A stretch of 42,120 nucleotides of DNA from Chryseobacterium sp. SSA4.19 (GTDB lineage: Bacteria > Bacteroidota > Bacteroidia > Flavobacteriales > Weeksellaceae): positions 1-42,120 of the forward strand of contig NZ_JAKVIP010000030.1 in assembly GCF_022601875.1 (NCBI RefSeq), in the 5' to 3' direction. The translations under genes were made by a program, and so were the position numbers. The notes beneath the pieces were generated by a model. It saw nothing but the letters and a program-made list of their open reading frames with translations, was not told where the DNA came from and made no database searches. Shown piece after piece: positions 15,872-23,696 of the stretch; the stretch's first letter is position 1; the number at the start of each line of letters is the position of its first letter.

Positions 15872-15942
15872 ACGGGCATCGTCCAATGGTAGGATACCGG
15901 TCTCCAAAACCGTTGATCAGGGTTCGAATCCTTGTGCCCGTG
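15872..15942 (+). tRNA. tRNA-Trp(CCA)
   Basis: The acceptor stem ACGGGCA/TGCCCGT, D-arm, anticodon loop CTCCAAA (anticodon CCA) and T-arm with TTCGAAT are all present. The length is 71 nt. It sits in the usual Bacteroidota place between tuf and secE. Confidence 0.95.
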
Positions 15943-15954
15943 CAAATAATAATT

Positions 15955-16161
15955 ATGAGTTCATTAATCGATTTTTTAAAAGGTTCTTATAACGAATTCA
16001 GACATAAAGTTGAATGGCCGAAATGGTCTGATCTGCAGTCTTCTACGATTGTAGTTACGATTGCTACAGTAATTTTAGCATTGTTTACCTTTGGCGTTGA
16101 CGAATTGTTTTCCAAAGCAATCAGCAACATCATAGGAATGCTTATCAACTTGTTCAATTAA
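15955..16161 (+). CDS. secE: Protein translocase subunit SecE
   Basis: This small inner-membrane subunit of the SecYEG channel is 68 aa from the ATG at 15955. A longer open frame runs back through tRNA-Trp and is not the gene. The conserved cytoplasmic amphipathic segment (EFRHKVEWPKWSDLQSST) precedes a single transmembrane helix (about 27-48). This is the short one-helix form found in most bacteria. It begins 12 bases after tRNA-Trp and 19 bases precede nusG, so the tRNA, secE and nusG are probably one transcript. Confidence 0.95.
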   Translation: MSSLIDFLKGSYNEFRHKVEWPKWSDLQSSTIVVTIATVILALFTFGVDELFSKAISNIIGMLINLFN

Positions 16162-16180
16162 CAATAAAGTATTTTCCACA

Positions 16181-16723
16181 ATGAGCGAATTGAAATGGTA
16201 TGTGCTGAAAGCAATCAGCGGACAGGAAAATAAAGTGAAAAACTATATTGAGACAGAAATCAAACGTTTAGGGTTTGAGCAGTATGTAACTCAGGTGGTT
16301 ATTCCTATGGAAAAGGTAATTCAGATCAGAAACGGTAAAAAAGTTCCTAAAGAAAGACCTTACTATCCTGGATACTTAATGATAGAAGCTGATTTGATGG
16401 GAGAAATTCCTCATGCTATCAAAAATATCCCCGGCGTTATTTCCTTTTTAAGTTTAACGAAAGGAGGAGATCCTGTTCCAATGAGAAAATCTGAAGTGAA
16501 CAGAATGTTGGGAAGAATGGATGAGCTTTCAGAATTTGCCAGTGATATTGAAATCCCTTATATCGTGGGCGAGAACGTTAAAGTGATTGACGGACCGTTC
16601 AACGGATTTAACGGAACTGTTGAAAAAATTCTTGAAGATAAAAAGAAAATTGAAGTTTCTGTTTTGATCTTCGGAAGAAAAACTCCAATGGAGCTAAGCT
16701 ACATGCAGGTAGAAAAAGTATAG
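16181..16723 (+). CDS. nusG: Transcription termination/antitermination factor NusG
   Basis: NusG binds RNA polymerase, increases processivity and couples it to ribosomes or Rho. The NGN domain occupies about 5-115, with the N-terminal WYVLKAISGQENKV and the YYPGYLMIEA strand. The KOW domain (about 125-180) includes GENVKVIDGPFNGFNGTVE. At 180 aa it is standard. A terminator follows, so the ribosomal protein genes downstream rely on another promoter. Confidence 0.97.
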   Translation: MSELKWYVLKAISGQENKVKNYIETEIKRLGFEQYVTQVVIPMEKVIQIRNGKKVPKERPYYPGYLMIEADLMGEIPHAIKNIPGVISFLSLTKGGDPVPMRKSEVNRMLGRMDELSEFASDIEIPYIVGENVKVIDGPFNGFNGTVEKILEDKKKIEVSVLIFGRKTPMELSYMQVEKV

Positions 16724-16743
16724 TATACTTCTCAGATAAATTT

Positions 16744-16774
16744 AAAAGCCATCCAGATGCTGGGTGGCTTTTTA
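16744..16774 (+). terminator. Terminator after nusG
   Basis: AAAGCCATCC and GGGTGGCTTT pair with one wobble around a 7-base loop and are followed by T residues. The rest of 16775-16927 shows no gene. Confidence 0.85.
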
Positions 16775-16927
16775 TTTTGGAAAGCATTTATTGAAATAAC
16801 AGTAAATTAAGTCTTTTCCTACATGGACATATAATGATGATTTAAAGATTGAAATTTTCTTTGTAGCGTAATTTCTGAATAATAAATTGAAGATTTGATT
16901 TTTACGCAAGTATTTAATTAATAAATC

Positions 16928-16958
16928 TTTGCTATTTCAAAAATATTTTATACTTTTG
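16928..16958 (+). promoter_or_regulatory. rplK operon promoter
   Basis: TTTG at 16928-16931 and TACTTTTG at 16951-16958 are 19 bases apart, a full consensus match. About 90 bases of leader precede rplK. Confidence 0.75.
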
Positions 16959-17056
16959 CAATCCGAAAAGTAGGTTTATCTAATGTGAGAATGGATAACC
17001 TGCTGAATAATAAATGCTTCCAAACTCATTAATTATTCAAATTTAAAAAATAAAAA

Positions 17057-17503
17057 ATGGCTAAAAAAGTCTTTAAAATGGTAAAACTTCAGGTGAAAGG
17101 TGGCGCTGCCAACCCTTCTCCACCAGTAGGTCCGGCATTAGGTTCTGCAGGTGTGAACATCATGGAGTTTTGTAAGCAATTTAACGGAAGAACCCAAGAT
17201 AAGCCAGGGCAAGTTTTACCTGTAGTAATTACAGTATACGAAGACAAATCTTTTGAATTCGTAATTAAAACTCCACCTGCAGCGATCCAGTTAATGGATG
17301 CAGCTAAGATCAAAGGAGGTTCCGGAGAACCAAACAGAAACAAAGTAGGTGCTGTGTCTTGGGATCAGGTGAAAAAAATCGCTGAAGACAAGATGACTGA
17401 CCTTAACTGCTTTACAATGGATTCTGCTGTTTCTATGGTTGCAGGTACTGCAAGATCTATGGGATTAAGAGTAACAGGAACTAAACCAACTTTTAACGCT
17501 TAA
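17057..17503 (+). CDS. rplK: 50S ribosomal protein L11
   Basis: L11 forms the GTPase-associated centre of the 50S subunit with 23S rRNA and L10/L12. The 148-aa product has the expected KLQVKGGAANPSPPVGPALG N-terminal region and the C-terminal RNA-binding part ending in GTARSMGLRVTG. The start is the ATG at 17057. It is first in the rplKAJL cluster, with 11 bases to rplA. Confidence 0.98.
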   Translation: MAKKVFKMVKLQVKGGAANPSPPVGPALGSAGVNIMEFCKQFNGRTQDKPGQVLPVVITVYEDKSFEFVIKTPPAAIQLMDAAKIKGGSGEPNRNKVGAVSWDQVKKIAEDKMTDLNCFTMDSAVSMVAGTARSMGLRVTGTKPTFNA

Positions 17504-17514
17504 AACTATTAGAA

Positions 17515-18207
17515 ATGGCAAAATTGACTAAAAAGCAAAAGGAAGCTTTAAGCAAAGTAGAAAAAGGAAGAATTTATAACCTGGAAGAAGGTTCAGCTCT
17601 TGTAAAAGAAGTGAACACAGCTAAGTTTGATGCTTCTGTAGATATCGCTGTACGATTAGGAGTAGATCCAAGAAAAGCCAACCAAATGGTAAGAGGTGTT
17701 GTATCTCTTCCTCACGGTACAGGTAAAGATATCAAAGTTTTGGCTTTGGTAACACCGGACAAAGAAGCAGAAGCTAAAGAAGCTGGTGCTGACTATGTAG
17801 GTCTTGACGAATATTTACAAAAAATAAAAGAAGGCTGGACAGATGTTGACGTTATCGTTACCATGCCGGCTGTTATGGGTAAATTAGGACCATTGGGTAG
17901 AGTATTAGGACCAAGAGGTTTGATGCCAAACCCTAAATCAGGTACTGTAACGATGGAAATCGGTAAAGCGGTAGCTGAAGTAAAAGCTGGTAAAATTGAT
18001 TTTAAAGTAGACAAATACGGTATTATCCACGCTGGTATTGGTAAAGTATCTTTCGATGCTGCCAAAATCAAGGAAAATGCTCAGGAACTGATCTCTACTT
18101 TGATCAAAATGAAGCCAACGGCTGCTAAAGGTACTTATGTAAAGTCTATTTATTTGTCTTCTACAATGAGTCCTGGTATTGCAATCGATACTAAATCTGT
18201 TAACTAA
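17515..18207 (+). CDS. rplA: 50S ribosomal protein L1
   Basis: L1 forms the mobile stalk near the ribosomal E site and in many bacteria represses its own operon. The 230-aa product contains the diagnostic segment GKLGPLGRVLGPRGLMPNPK and the C-terminal signature around YVKSIYLSSTMSPG. It lies between rplK and rplJ with short gaps. I see no clear copy of an L1-binding mimic in the rplK leader by eye. Confidence 0.98.
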   Translation: MAKLTKKQKEALSKVEKGRIYNLEEGSALVKEVNTAKFDASVDIAVRLGVDPRKANQMVRGVVSLPHGTGKDIKVLALVTPDKEAEAKEAGADYVGLDEYLQKIKEGWTDVDVIVTMPAVMGKLGPLGRVLGPRGLMPNPKSGTVTMEIGKAVAEVKAGKIDFKVDKYGIIHAGIGKVSFDAAKIKENAQELISTLIKMKPTAAKGTYVKSIYLSSTMSPGIAIDTKSVN

Positions 18208-18225
18208 TATAAATTCCTTAAGACA

Positions 18226-18819
18226 ATGACAAAAGACCAAAAAGTTGTAGCAATACAAGAGATCAAAGATTTGCTTCAGGATGCTAAAGTAGTTTATGTA
18301 GCAGATCTAGACGGTTTGAATGCTGCTAAATCTTCTGAATTCAGAAGACAGGCTTTCAAGCAGAATATCAAAGTGAAAGTGGTGAAAAATACACTTTTAC
18401 AAAAGGCAATGGAGCAGATTGACGGAGTAAACTTCTCTGAAATGTTCGAAACGTTCAAAGGGAACTCTGCATTAATGATTGCTGAAACAGCTAACGCTCC
18501 TGCAAAATTAATAAAAGACTTCAGAAAGAAAGAAGAAAAGCCGGCCTTGAAATCTGCTTTTGTACAGGAAACATTCTATGTAGGTGACAACAATCTTGAT
18601 GCTTTAGTAAGCATTAAGTCAAGAGAAGAAATGATCGGTGAAATCATCGGATTGCTTCAGTCTCCTATCCAGAGAGTGGTTTCTGCTCTTCAAAACAAAT
18701 CTGAATCAGTAGAGGCAAACGCTGAAGAAGCGGCTCCTGCTGTTGAAGAAAAAGCAGCTGAAGAAGCTCCGGAAGCTCCTGCTGCAGAAAGCACTGACGA
18801 AACGCCGGCTGCTGAATAA
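18226..18819 (+). CDS. rplJ: 50S ribosomal protein L10, with acidic/Ala-rich C-terminal extension
   Basis: L10 is the base of the L12 stalk. The rRNA-binding N-terminal domain and the L12-binding C-terminal helix (about 140-160) are present. The chain is 197 aa, about 30 residues longer than the E. coli protein, because of a tail from about 160 that consists almost entirely of Ala, Glu and Pro with no folded motif. The gene follows rplA by 18 bases. This gap is too short for an L10 leader, so autoregulation as in E. coli is not evident here. Confidence 0.96.
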   Translation: MTKDQKVVAIQEIKDLLQDAKVVYVADLDGLNAAKSSEFRRQAFKQNIKVKVVKNTLLQKAMEQIDGVNFSEMFETFKGNSALMIAETANAPAKLIKDFRKKEEKPALKSAFVQETFYVGDNNLDALVSIKSREEMIGEIIGLLQSPIQRVVSALQNKSESVEANAEEAAPAVEEKAAEEAPEAPAAESTDETPAAE

Positions 18820-18865
18820 TTACACTCAAAAAATTAAATAAATAATCAACAAAAACATTACAACA

Positions 18866-19234
18866 ATGTCAGATTTAAAAAATTTAGCTGAAACGCTAGT
18901 AAACTTAACCGTAAAAGACGTAAATGAATTAGCTGCTATCCTTAAGGATGAGTACGGAATCGAGCCAGCTGCTGCTGCTGTAGTAGTTGCTGCAGGAGGT
19001 GCAGGTGAAGCTGCTGAAGAAAAAACAGAATTCGACGTTATTCTTAAGTCTGCAGGTGCTTCTAAATTAGCGATCGTTAAATTGGTAAAAGATTTAACTG
19101 GTGCTGGTCTTAAAGAAGCTAAAGATATCGTAGACGGAGCTCCTGCTGCAATTAAGCAAGGGATCTCTAAAGACGAAGCTGAAGCGCTTAAGAAGCAATT
19201 AGAAGAAGCTGGTGCTGAAGTAGAATTGAAATAA
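18866..19234 (+). CDS. rplL: 50S ribosomal protein L7/L12
   Basis: This multi-copy acidic stalk protein recruits translation factors. The 122-aa product has the N-terminal dimerisation segment (LAETLVNLTVKDVNELAAIL), the flexible Ala/Val hinge (about 33-48) and the C-terminal domain with KTEFDVIL and KIAVIK-like KLAIVKLVKDLTG, GLKEAKDIVDGAP. It is the last gene before a strong terminator. Confidence 0.98.
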   Translation: MSDLKNLAETLVNLTVKDVNELAAILKDEYGIEPAAAAVVVAAGGAGEAAEEKTEFDVILKSAGASKLAIVKLVKDLTGAGLKEAKDIVDGAPAAIKQGISKDEAEALKKQLEEAGAEVELK

Positions 19235-19258
19235 TTCTGGTTTTTTACCTTACCATAC

Positions 19259-19286
19259 AAGCCTGGGCACTGCCCGGGCTTTTTTG
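19259..19286 (+). terminator. Strong terminator between rplL and rpoB
   Basis: AAGCCTGGGC and GCCCGGGCTT form a 10-bp GC-rich stem with one wobble and loop ACT, followed by a T run. Confidence 0.9.
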
Positions 19287-19418
19287 TGTAAAAAAATAAG
19301 TTATCTTTCAATGACTTTTAATATTAAATAATTTCTACATGGACTTTTCTCTTTCTTTTAATAGAGAAGTAAAAAAAATCTGTAATTTAGATTTTCTCAT
19401 TCATCATAAATCAATTTA

Positions 19419-19450
19419 TTTGCAATTATAAATTAATTGTTGTATCTTTG
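19419..19450 (+). promoter_or_regulatory. rpoBC promoter
   Basis: TTTG at 19419-19422 and TATCTTTG at 19443-19450 are 20 bases apart. Together with the terminator at 19259 this gives rpoBC its own transcription start, about 310 bases before the ATG. Confidence 0.7.
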
Positions 19451-19456
19451 CCTTTC

Positions 19457-19766
19457 TTTTGGCGCGAATAATTATACATATATCTGTAACATACTAAACA
19501 TCAACTCTTTCATTGAAATGGAAGGGATTTCGTGTTTATGGATAAATGTGGCAGTCTTGCCCAAAAGTAATAAAAATATTTTGCATTACGCTGTGAAAAG
19601 ATATACCAGTGTTGCAGTTAGGAATAAGGCTCTGAGGATCAAGAGAAATAAGGATGTTTCTAATAGCGCCAAACATTATGAAATCTTTACTTTCAATTAT
19701 GCTCTTTCTTCTTCCTGATATTTTTTTGTAAAACAAAATATTTTTTAACCCTTTCTTAAAAGTTTT
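19457..19766 (+). other. Long rpoB leader
   Basis: About 310 bases lie between the predicted start of transcription and the rpoB ATG. A 93-codon open frame (19437-19718) overlaps it but begins before the predicted RNA start and has an atypical composition, so I do not call a gene. No compact riboswitch-like fold is obvious by eye. Confidence 0.5.
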
Positions 19767-22700
19767 ATGAGTAAAACAACAGCAACAACTAAGGGAACAC
19801 CGAGAATTAACTTCTCTTCAGCAAAAGGAAAAATTATTACTCCTGACTTCCTGGATATCCAGATCGAGTCTTTCAGAGAATTTTTCCAGCTGGATACGCT
19901 TCCTGAAGACAGAACGGATGAAGGTCTTTATAAGACTTTTCAGGAAAACTTCCCGATTACAGACTCCAGAAACCAATTTGTGTTGGAGTTCCTGGATTAT
20001 CTGGTAGATTCTCCGCGTTATTCAATCGATGAGTGTGTGGAAAGAGGATTGACTTATTCAGTTCCTCTTAAAGCAAGGCTTAAATTGTATTGTACAGATC
20101 CTGAGCACGAAGATTTCCAAACTGTGGTTCAGGATGTATATTTAGGTCCGGTTCCTTATATGACGCCTAGTGGATCTTTCATCATCAACGGTGCTGAGAG
20201 AGTTATCGTTACCCAGTTACACCGTTCACCTGGTGTGTTCTTCGGACAGACGTACCACGCAAACGGAACCAAATTATATTATTCAAGAATTATTCCTTTT
20301 AAAGGATCTTGGATGGAATTTACAACTGATATCAACAGCGTAATGTACGCATATATCGACCGTAAGAAAAAATTACCGTTAACCACTTTATTAAGAGCTA
20401 TCGGTTACGAATCTGATAAGGATATCCTTCAGATCTTCGATCTTGCTGAAGAAGTGAAAGTTTCTAAAGCTGCGCTTAAAAAAGTAGAAGGAAGAACATT
20501 AGCTGCGAGAGTTTTGAACACATGGTTCGAAGATTTCGTAGATGAAGATACAGGTGAGGTTGTTTCTATCGAAAGAAATGAAATCATCTTAGACAGAGAG
20601 ACGATTCTTGAAAAAGAGCATTTAGATCTTATCTTGGATGCCGGTGTGAAGTCAATCTTGATTCACAAAGAAAATTCAAACGAATTCTCTATCATCCAGA
20701 ATACACTACAGAAAGACCCTACCAACTCTGAGAAAGAAGCGGTAGAATACATCTACCGTCAGTTAAGAAATGCAGATCCGCCAGATGAGGAAACGGCAAG
20801 AGGAATTATTGAAAAACTATTCTTCTCCGAGCAGAGGTATTCTCTTGGTGAAGTTGGACGTTACAGGCTAAACAAGAAATTAGGTCTTAATATCCCGACA
20901 ACAACTGAAGTTCTTACCAAAGAAGATATCATTGCGATCGTAAGACACTTGATCGAATTGGTAAACTCTAAAGCTGAAGTTGATGATATCGACCACTTAT
21001 CCAACAGAAGAATTAAAACGGTTGGTGAGCAATTAGCAGGACAGTTCGGTGTAGGTCTTTCAAGAATTGCAAGAACGATTAAGGAAAGAATGAACGTTAG
21101 AGATAACGAAATCTTTACTCCGCTTGATCTTGTTAATGCGAAAACGTTAACATCAGTAATTAACTCGTTCTTTGGGACCAACCAGCTTTCTCAGTTCATG
21201 GACCAGACCAACCCTTTATCAGAAATCACGCACAAGCGTAGACTTTCTGCACTAGGGCCTGGTGGTTTATCAAGAGAAAGAGCAGGGTTCGAGGTTCGTG
21301 ACGTTCACCATACGCACTACGGAAGAATTTGTCCGATCGAAACTCCGGAAGGACCAAACATCGGTTTGATTTCATCTTTAGGGATTTATGCGAAAATCAA
21401 CAGACTTGGTTTCATTGAAACTCCTTATAGAAAAGTAGAAGAAGGTAAGATTGATTTATCAGCTGATCCAATTTACTTGAATGCAGAGGATGAAGAAGAT
21501 AAAGTAATTGCCCAGGCAAACGTTGAATTGAGTGATAGCGGTGATTTCTTAACAGACAGGATTATCGCAAGACTTGATGGTGACTATCCTGTTGTGGAAC
21601 CGTCGCAGGTTAACCTGATCGATGTGGCACCTAACCAGATTTCCGGTATTTCAGCTTCATTGATTCCATTCCTGGAACATGATGATGCGAACCGTGCATT
21701 GATGGGATCCAACATGATGCGTCAGGCCGTTCCTTTATTGAAGCCTCAGGCTCCGATTGTCGGAACAGGGCTTGAGCAGCAGGTAGCGAGAGATTCAAGA
21801 ATTTTGATCAATGCTGAAGGTACAGGTACTGTAGAGTATGTAGATGCAGATAAGATCATTATTAAATATGAGAGAAGCGAAGACGAAGATTTGGTACAAT
21901 TCGAGTCTGCTACAAAAACATATAACTTAACTAAGTTCAGAAAAACCAACCAGAGTACAACCATTACCTTAAGACCAAACGTGAGAGTAGGTGATGTAGT
22001 GGAAAAAGGACAGGTACTTTGCGACGGGTATGCTACTGAAAAAGGAGAATTGGCTCTTGGTAGAAACTTAGTGGTTGCGTTCATGCCTTGGAAAGGATAC
22101 AACTTCGAGGATGCAATCGTAATCAATGAAAAAGTGGTTCGTGAAGACTGGTTTACTTCTATCCACGTAGATGAATATTCTCTTGAAGTTCGTGATACCA
22201 AATTAGGGATGGAAGAACTGACAGCTGATATTCCTAACGTTTCTGAAGAAGCGACTAAAGATCTTGATGAAAACGGAATGATCAGAATCGGTGCTGAAGT
22301 GAAGCCTGGTGATATCATGATCGGTAAGATTACACCGAAAGGAGAATCTGATCCGACTCCGGAAGAGAAACTTTTGAGAGCGATCTTCGGTGATAAAGCC
22401 GGTGACGTAAAAGATGCTTCGCTGAAAGCGGATTCTTCATTAAGAGGTGTGGTGATCAACAAAAAGCTATTCTCCAGAAACATCAAAGATAAAAAGAAAA
22501 GAAGCGAAGAAAAACTTAAGCTTGAAGAGATTGAAAATACGTACAAAGCAAAGTTTGATGAGCTGAGAAATACATTAATTGAGAAATTAAACACGCTGGT
22601 TAGCGGTAAAACTTCTCAGGGGGTGAAAAATGACCTTGATGAAGAAATTATCGGTAAAGGAATTAAATTCACTCACAAATTATTGACATCCGTTGAAGAT

Positions 22701-23588
22701 TACGTTAACGTAAGCGGTGCAGACTGGACGGTTGATAATGATAAGAATGAATTAATCAAGCAGTTGATTCACAATTATAAAATTAAATTCAACGATATCC
22801 AAGGAGTTAAAAACCGTGAGAAATTCGCAATTTCTATCGGAGATGAGCTTCCTGCAGGAATTATGAAACTGGCGAAAGTATACATCGCTAAGAAACGTAA
22901 ACTGAATGTAGGGGATAAGATGGCAGGTCGTCACGGAAACAAGGGTATCGTTTCGAGAATCGTTCGTGAAGAAGATATGCCTTTCCTTGAAGACGGGACA
23001 CCGGTAGATATCGTATTGAATCCGCTTGGGGTACCTTCCCGTATGAACATCGGACAGATTTATGAAACTGTTCTTGGATGGGCAGGTAGAAAATTAGGAT
23101 TGAAGTTCGCTACGCCGATCTTTGACGGGGCAACGCTTGATCAGATTACTGAGTATACAGAGAAAGCAGGCCTTCCTAAATTCGGACACACGTACCTTTA
23201 CGACGGAGGTACCGGAGAAAGATTTACGCAGGCAGCAACCGTAGGAATTATCTACATGCTGAAACTTGGTCACATGGTTGATGACAAGATGCACGCCCGT
23301 TCGATCGGACCTTACTCATTGATTACCCAGCAGCCGTTAGGAGGTAAAGCTCAGTTCGGTGGACAGAGATTCGGGGAGATGGAGGTTTGGGCTCTTGAAG
23401 CATTCGGAGCATCCAACATCCTGAGAGAAATCCTGACCGTGAAGTCGGATGACGTGATTGGTAGAGCGAAAACTTATGAAGCGATAGCAAAAGGTGAATC
23501 GATGCCGGAACCTGGTATCCCTGAATCTTTCAACGTATTGCTTCACGAGCTGCAAGGTCTTGGATTAGACGTAAGATTGGAAGAGTAA
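19767..23588 (+). CDS. rpoB: DNA-directed RNA polymerase subunit beta
   Basis: RpoB forms one side of the polymerase active-site cleft. The 1273-aa chain contains the rifampicin region with NQLSQFMDQTNPLSEITHKR. The residues equivalent to E. coli D516, H526 and S531 are D479, H489 and S494, all wild type, so no resistance change is seen there. The C-terminal active-site region has GDKMAGRHGNKGIVS and the chain ends in LDVRLEE. rpoC follows after 108 bases without a terminator. The promoter lies in the long leader upstream, separate from rplJL. Confidence 0.99.
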   Translation: MSKTTATTKGTPRINFSSAKGKIITPDFLDIQIESFREFFQLDTLPEDRTDEGLYKTFQENFPITDSRNQFVLEFLDYLVDSPRYSIDECVERGLTYSVPLKARLKLYCTDPEHEDFQTVVQDVYLGPVPYMTPSGSFIINGAERVIVTQLHRSPGVFFGQTYHANGTKLYYSRIIPFKGSWMEFTTDINSVMYAYIDRKKKLPLTTLLRAIGYESDKDILQIFDLAEEVKVSKAALKKVEGRTLAARVLNTWFEDFVDEDTGEVVSIERNEIILDRETILEKEHLDLILDAGVKSILIHKENSNEFSIIQNTLQKDPTNSEKEAVEYIYRQLRNADPPDEETARGIIEKLFFSEQRYSLGEVGRYRLNKKLGLNIPTTTEVLTKEDIIAIVRHLIELVNSKAEVDDIDHLSNRRIKTVGEQLAGQFGVGLSRIARTIKERMNVRDNEIFTPLDLVNAKTLTSVINSFFGTNQLSQFMDQTNPLSEITHKRRLSALGPGGLSRERAGFEVRDVHHTHYGRICPIETPEGPNIGLISSLGIYAKINRLGFIETPYRKVEEGKIDLSADPIYLNAEDEEDKVIAQANVELSDSGDFLTDRIIARLDGDYPVVEPSQVNLIDVAPNQISGISASLIPFLEHDDANRALMGSNMMRQAVPLLKPQAPIVGTGLEQQVARDSRILINAEGTGTVEYVDADKIIIKYERSEDEDLVQFESATKTYNLTKFRKTNQSTTITLRPNVRVGDVVEKGQVLCDGYATEKGELALGRNLVVAFMPWKGYNFEDAIVINEKVVREDWFTSIHVDEYSLEVRDTKLGMEELTADIPNVSEEATKDLDENGMIRIGAEVKPGDIMIGKITPKGESDPTPEEKLLRAIFGDKAGDVKDASLKADSSLRGVVINKKLFSRNIKDKKKRSEEKLKLEEIENTYKAKFDELRNTLIEKLNTLVSGKTSQGVKNDLDEEIIGKGIKFTHKLLTSVEDYVNVSGADWTVDNDKNELIKQLIHNYKIKFNDIQGVKNREKFAISIGDELPAGIMKLAKVYIAKKRKLNVGDKMAGRHGNKGIVSRIVREEDMPFLEDGTPVDIVLNPLGVPSRMNIGQIYETVLGWAGRKLGLKFATPIFDGATLDQITEYTEKAGLPKFGHTYLYDGGTGERFTQAATVGIIYMLKLGHMVDDKMHARSIGPYSLITQQPLGGKAQFGGQRFGEMEVWALEAFGASNILREILTVKSDDVIGRAKTYEAIAKGESMPEPGIPESFNVLLHELQGLGLDVRLEE

Positions 23589-23652
23589 TTTAAGATTTAA
23601 TTATTTAAAAATTAAAGTATTAATTAACTCTGAGATGATAAGGGCGAAAGAA

Positions 23653-23684
23653 TTTTAATCTTTCAATCTTTCAATCTTTTAATC
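23653..23684 (+). repeat. 8-bp tandem repeat in the rpoB-rpoC spacer
   Basis: Units close to TTTCAATC repeat four times with an 8-base period (TTTTAATC, TTTCAATC, TTTCAATC, TTTTAATC). They lie 13 bases before the rpoC ATG. Confidence 0.75.
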
Positions 23685-23696
23685 AAAAATTAAATT

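Noticed and set aside
19437..19718. 93-codon frame in the rpoB leader
   Set aside because: It begins before the predicted transcription start and shows no family resemblance; I treat it as leader sequence.
23653..23684. CRISPR-like repeat
   Set aside because: The units are only 8 bp without spacers; it is a simple tandem repeat.
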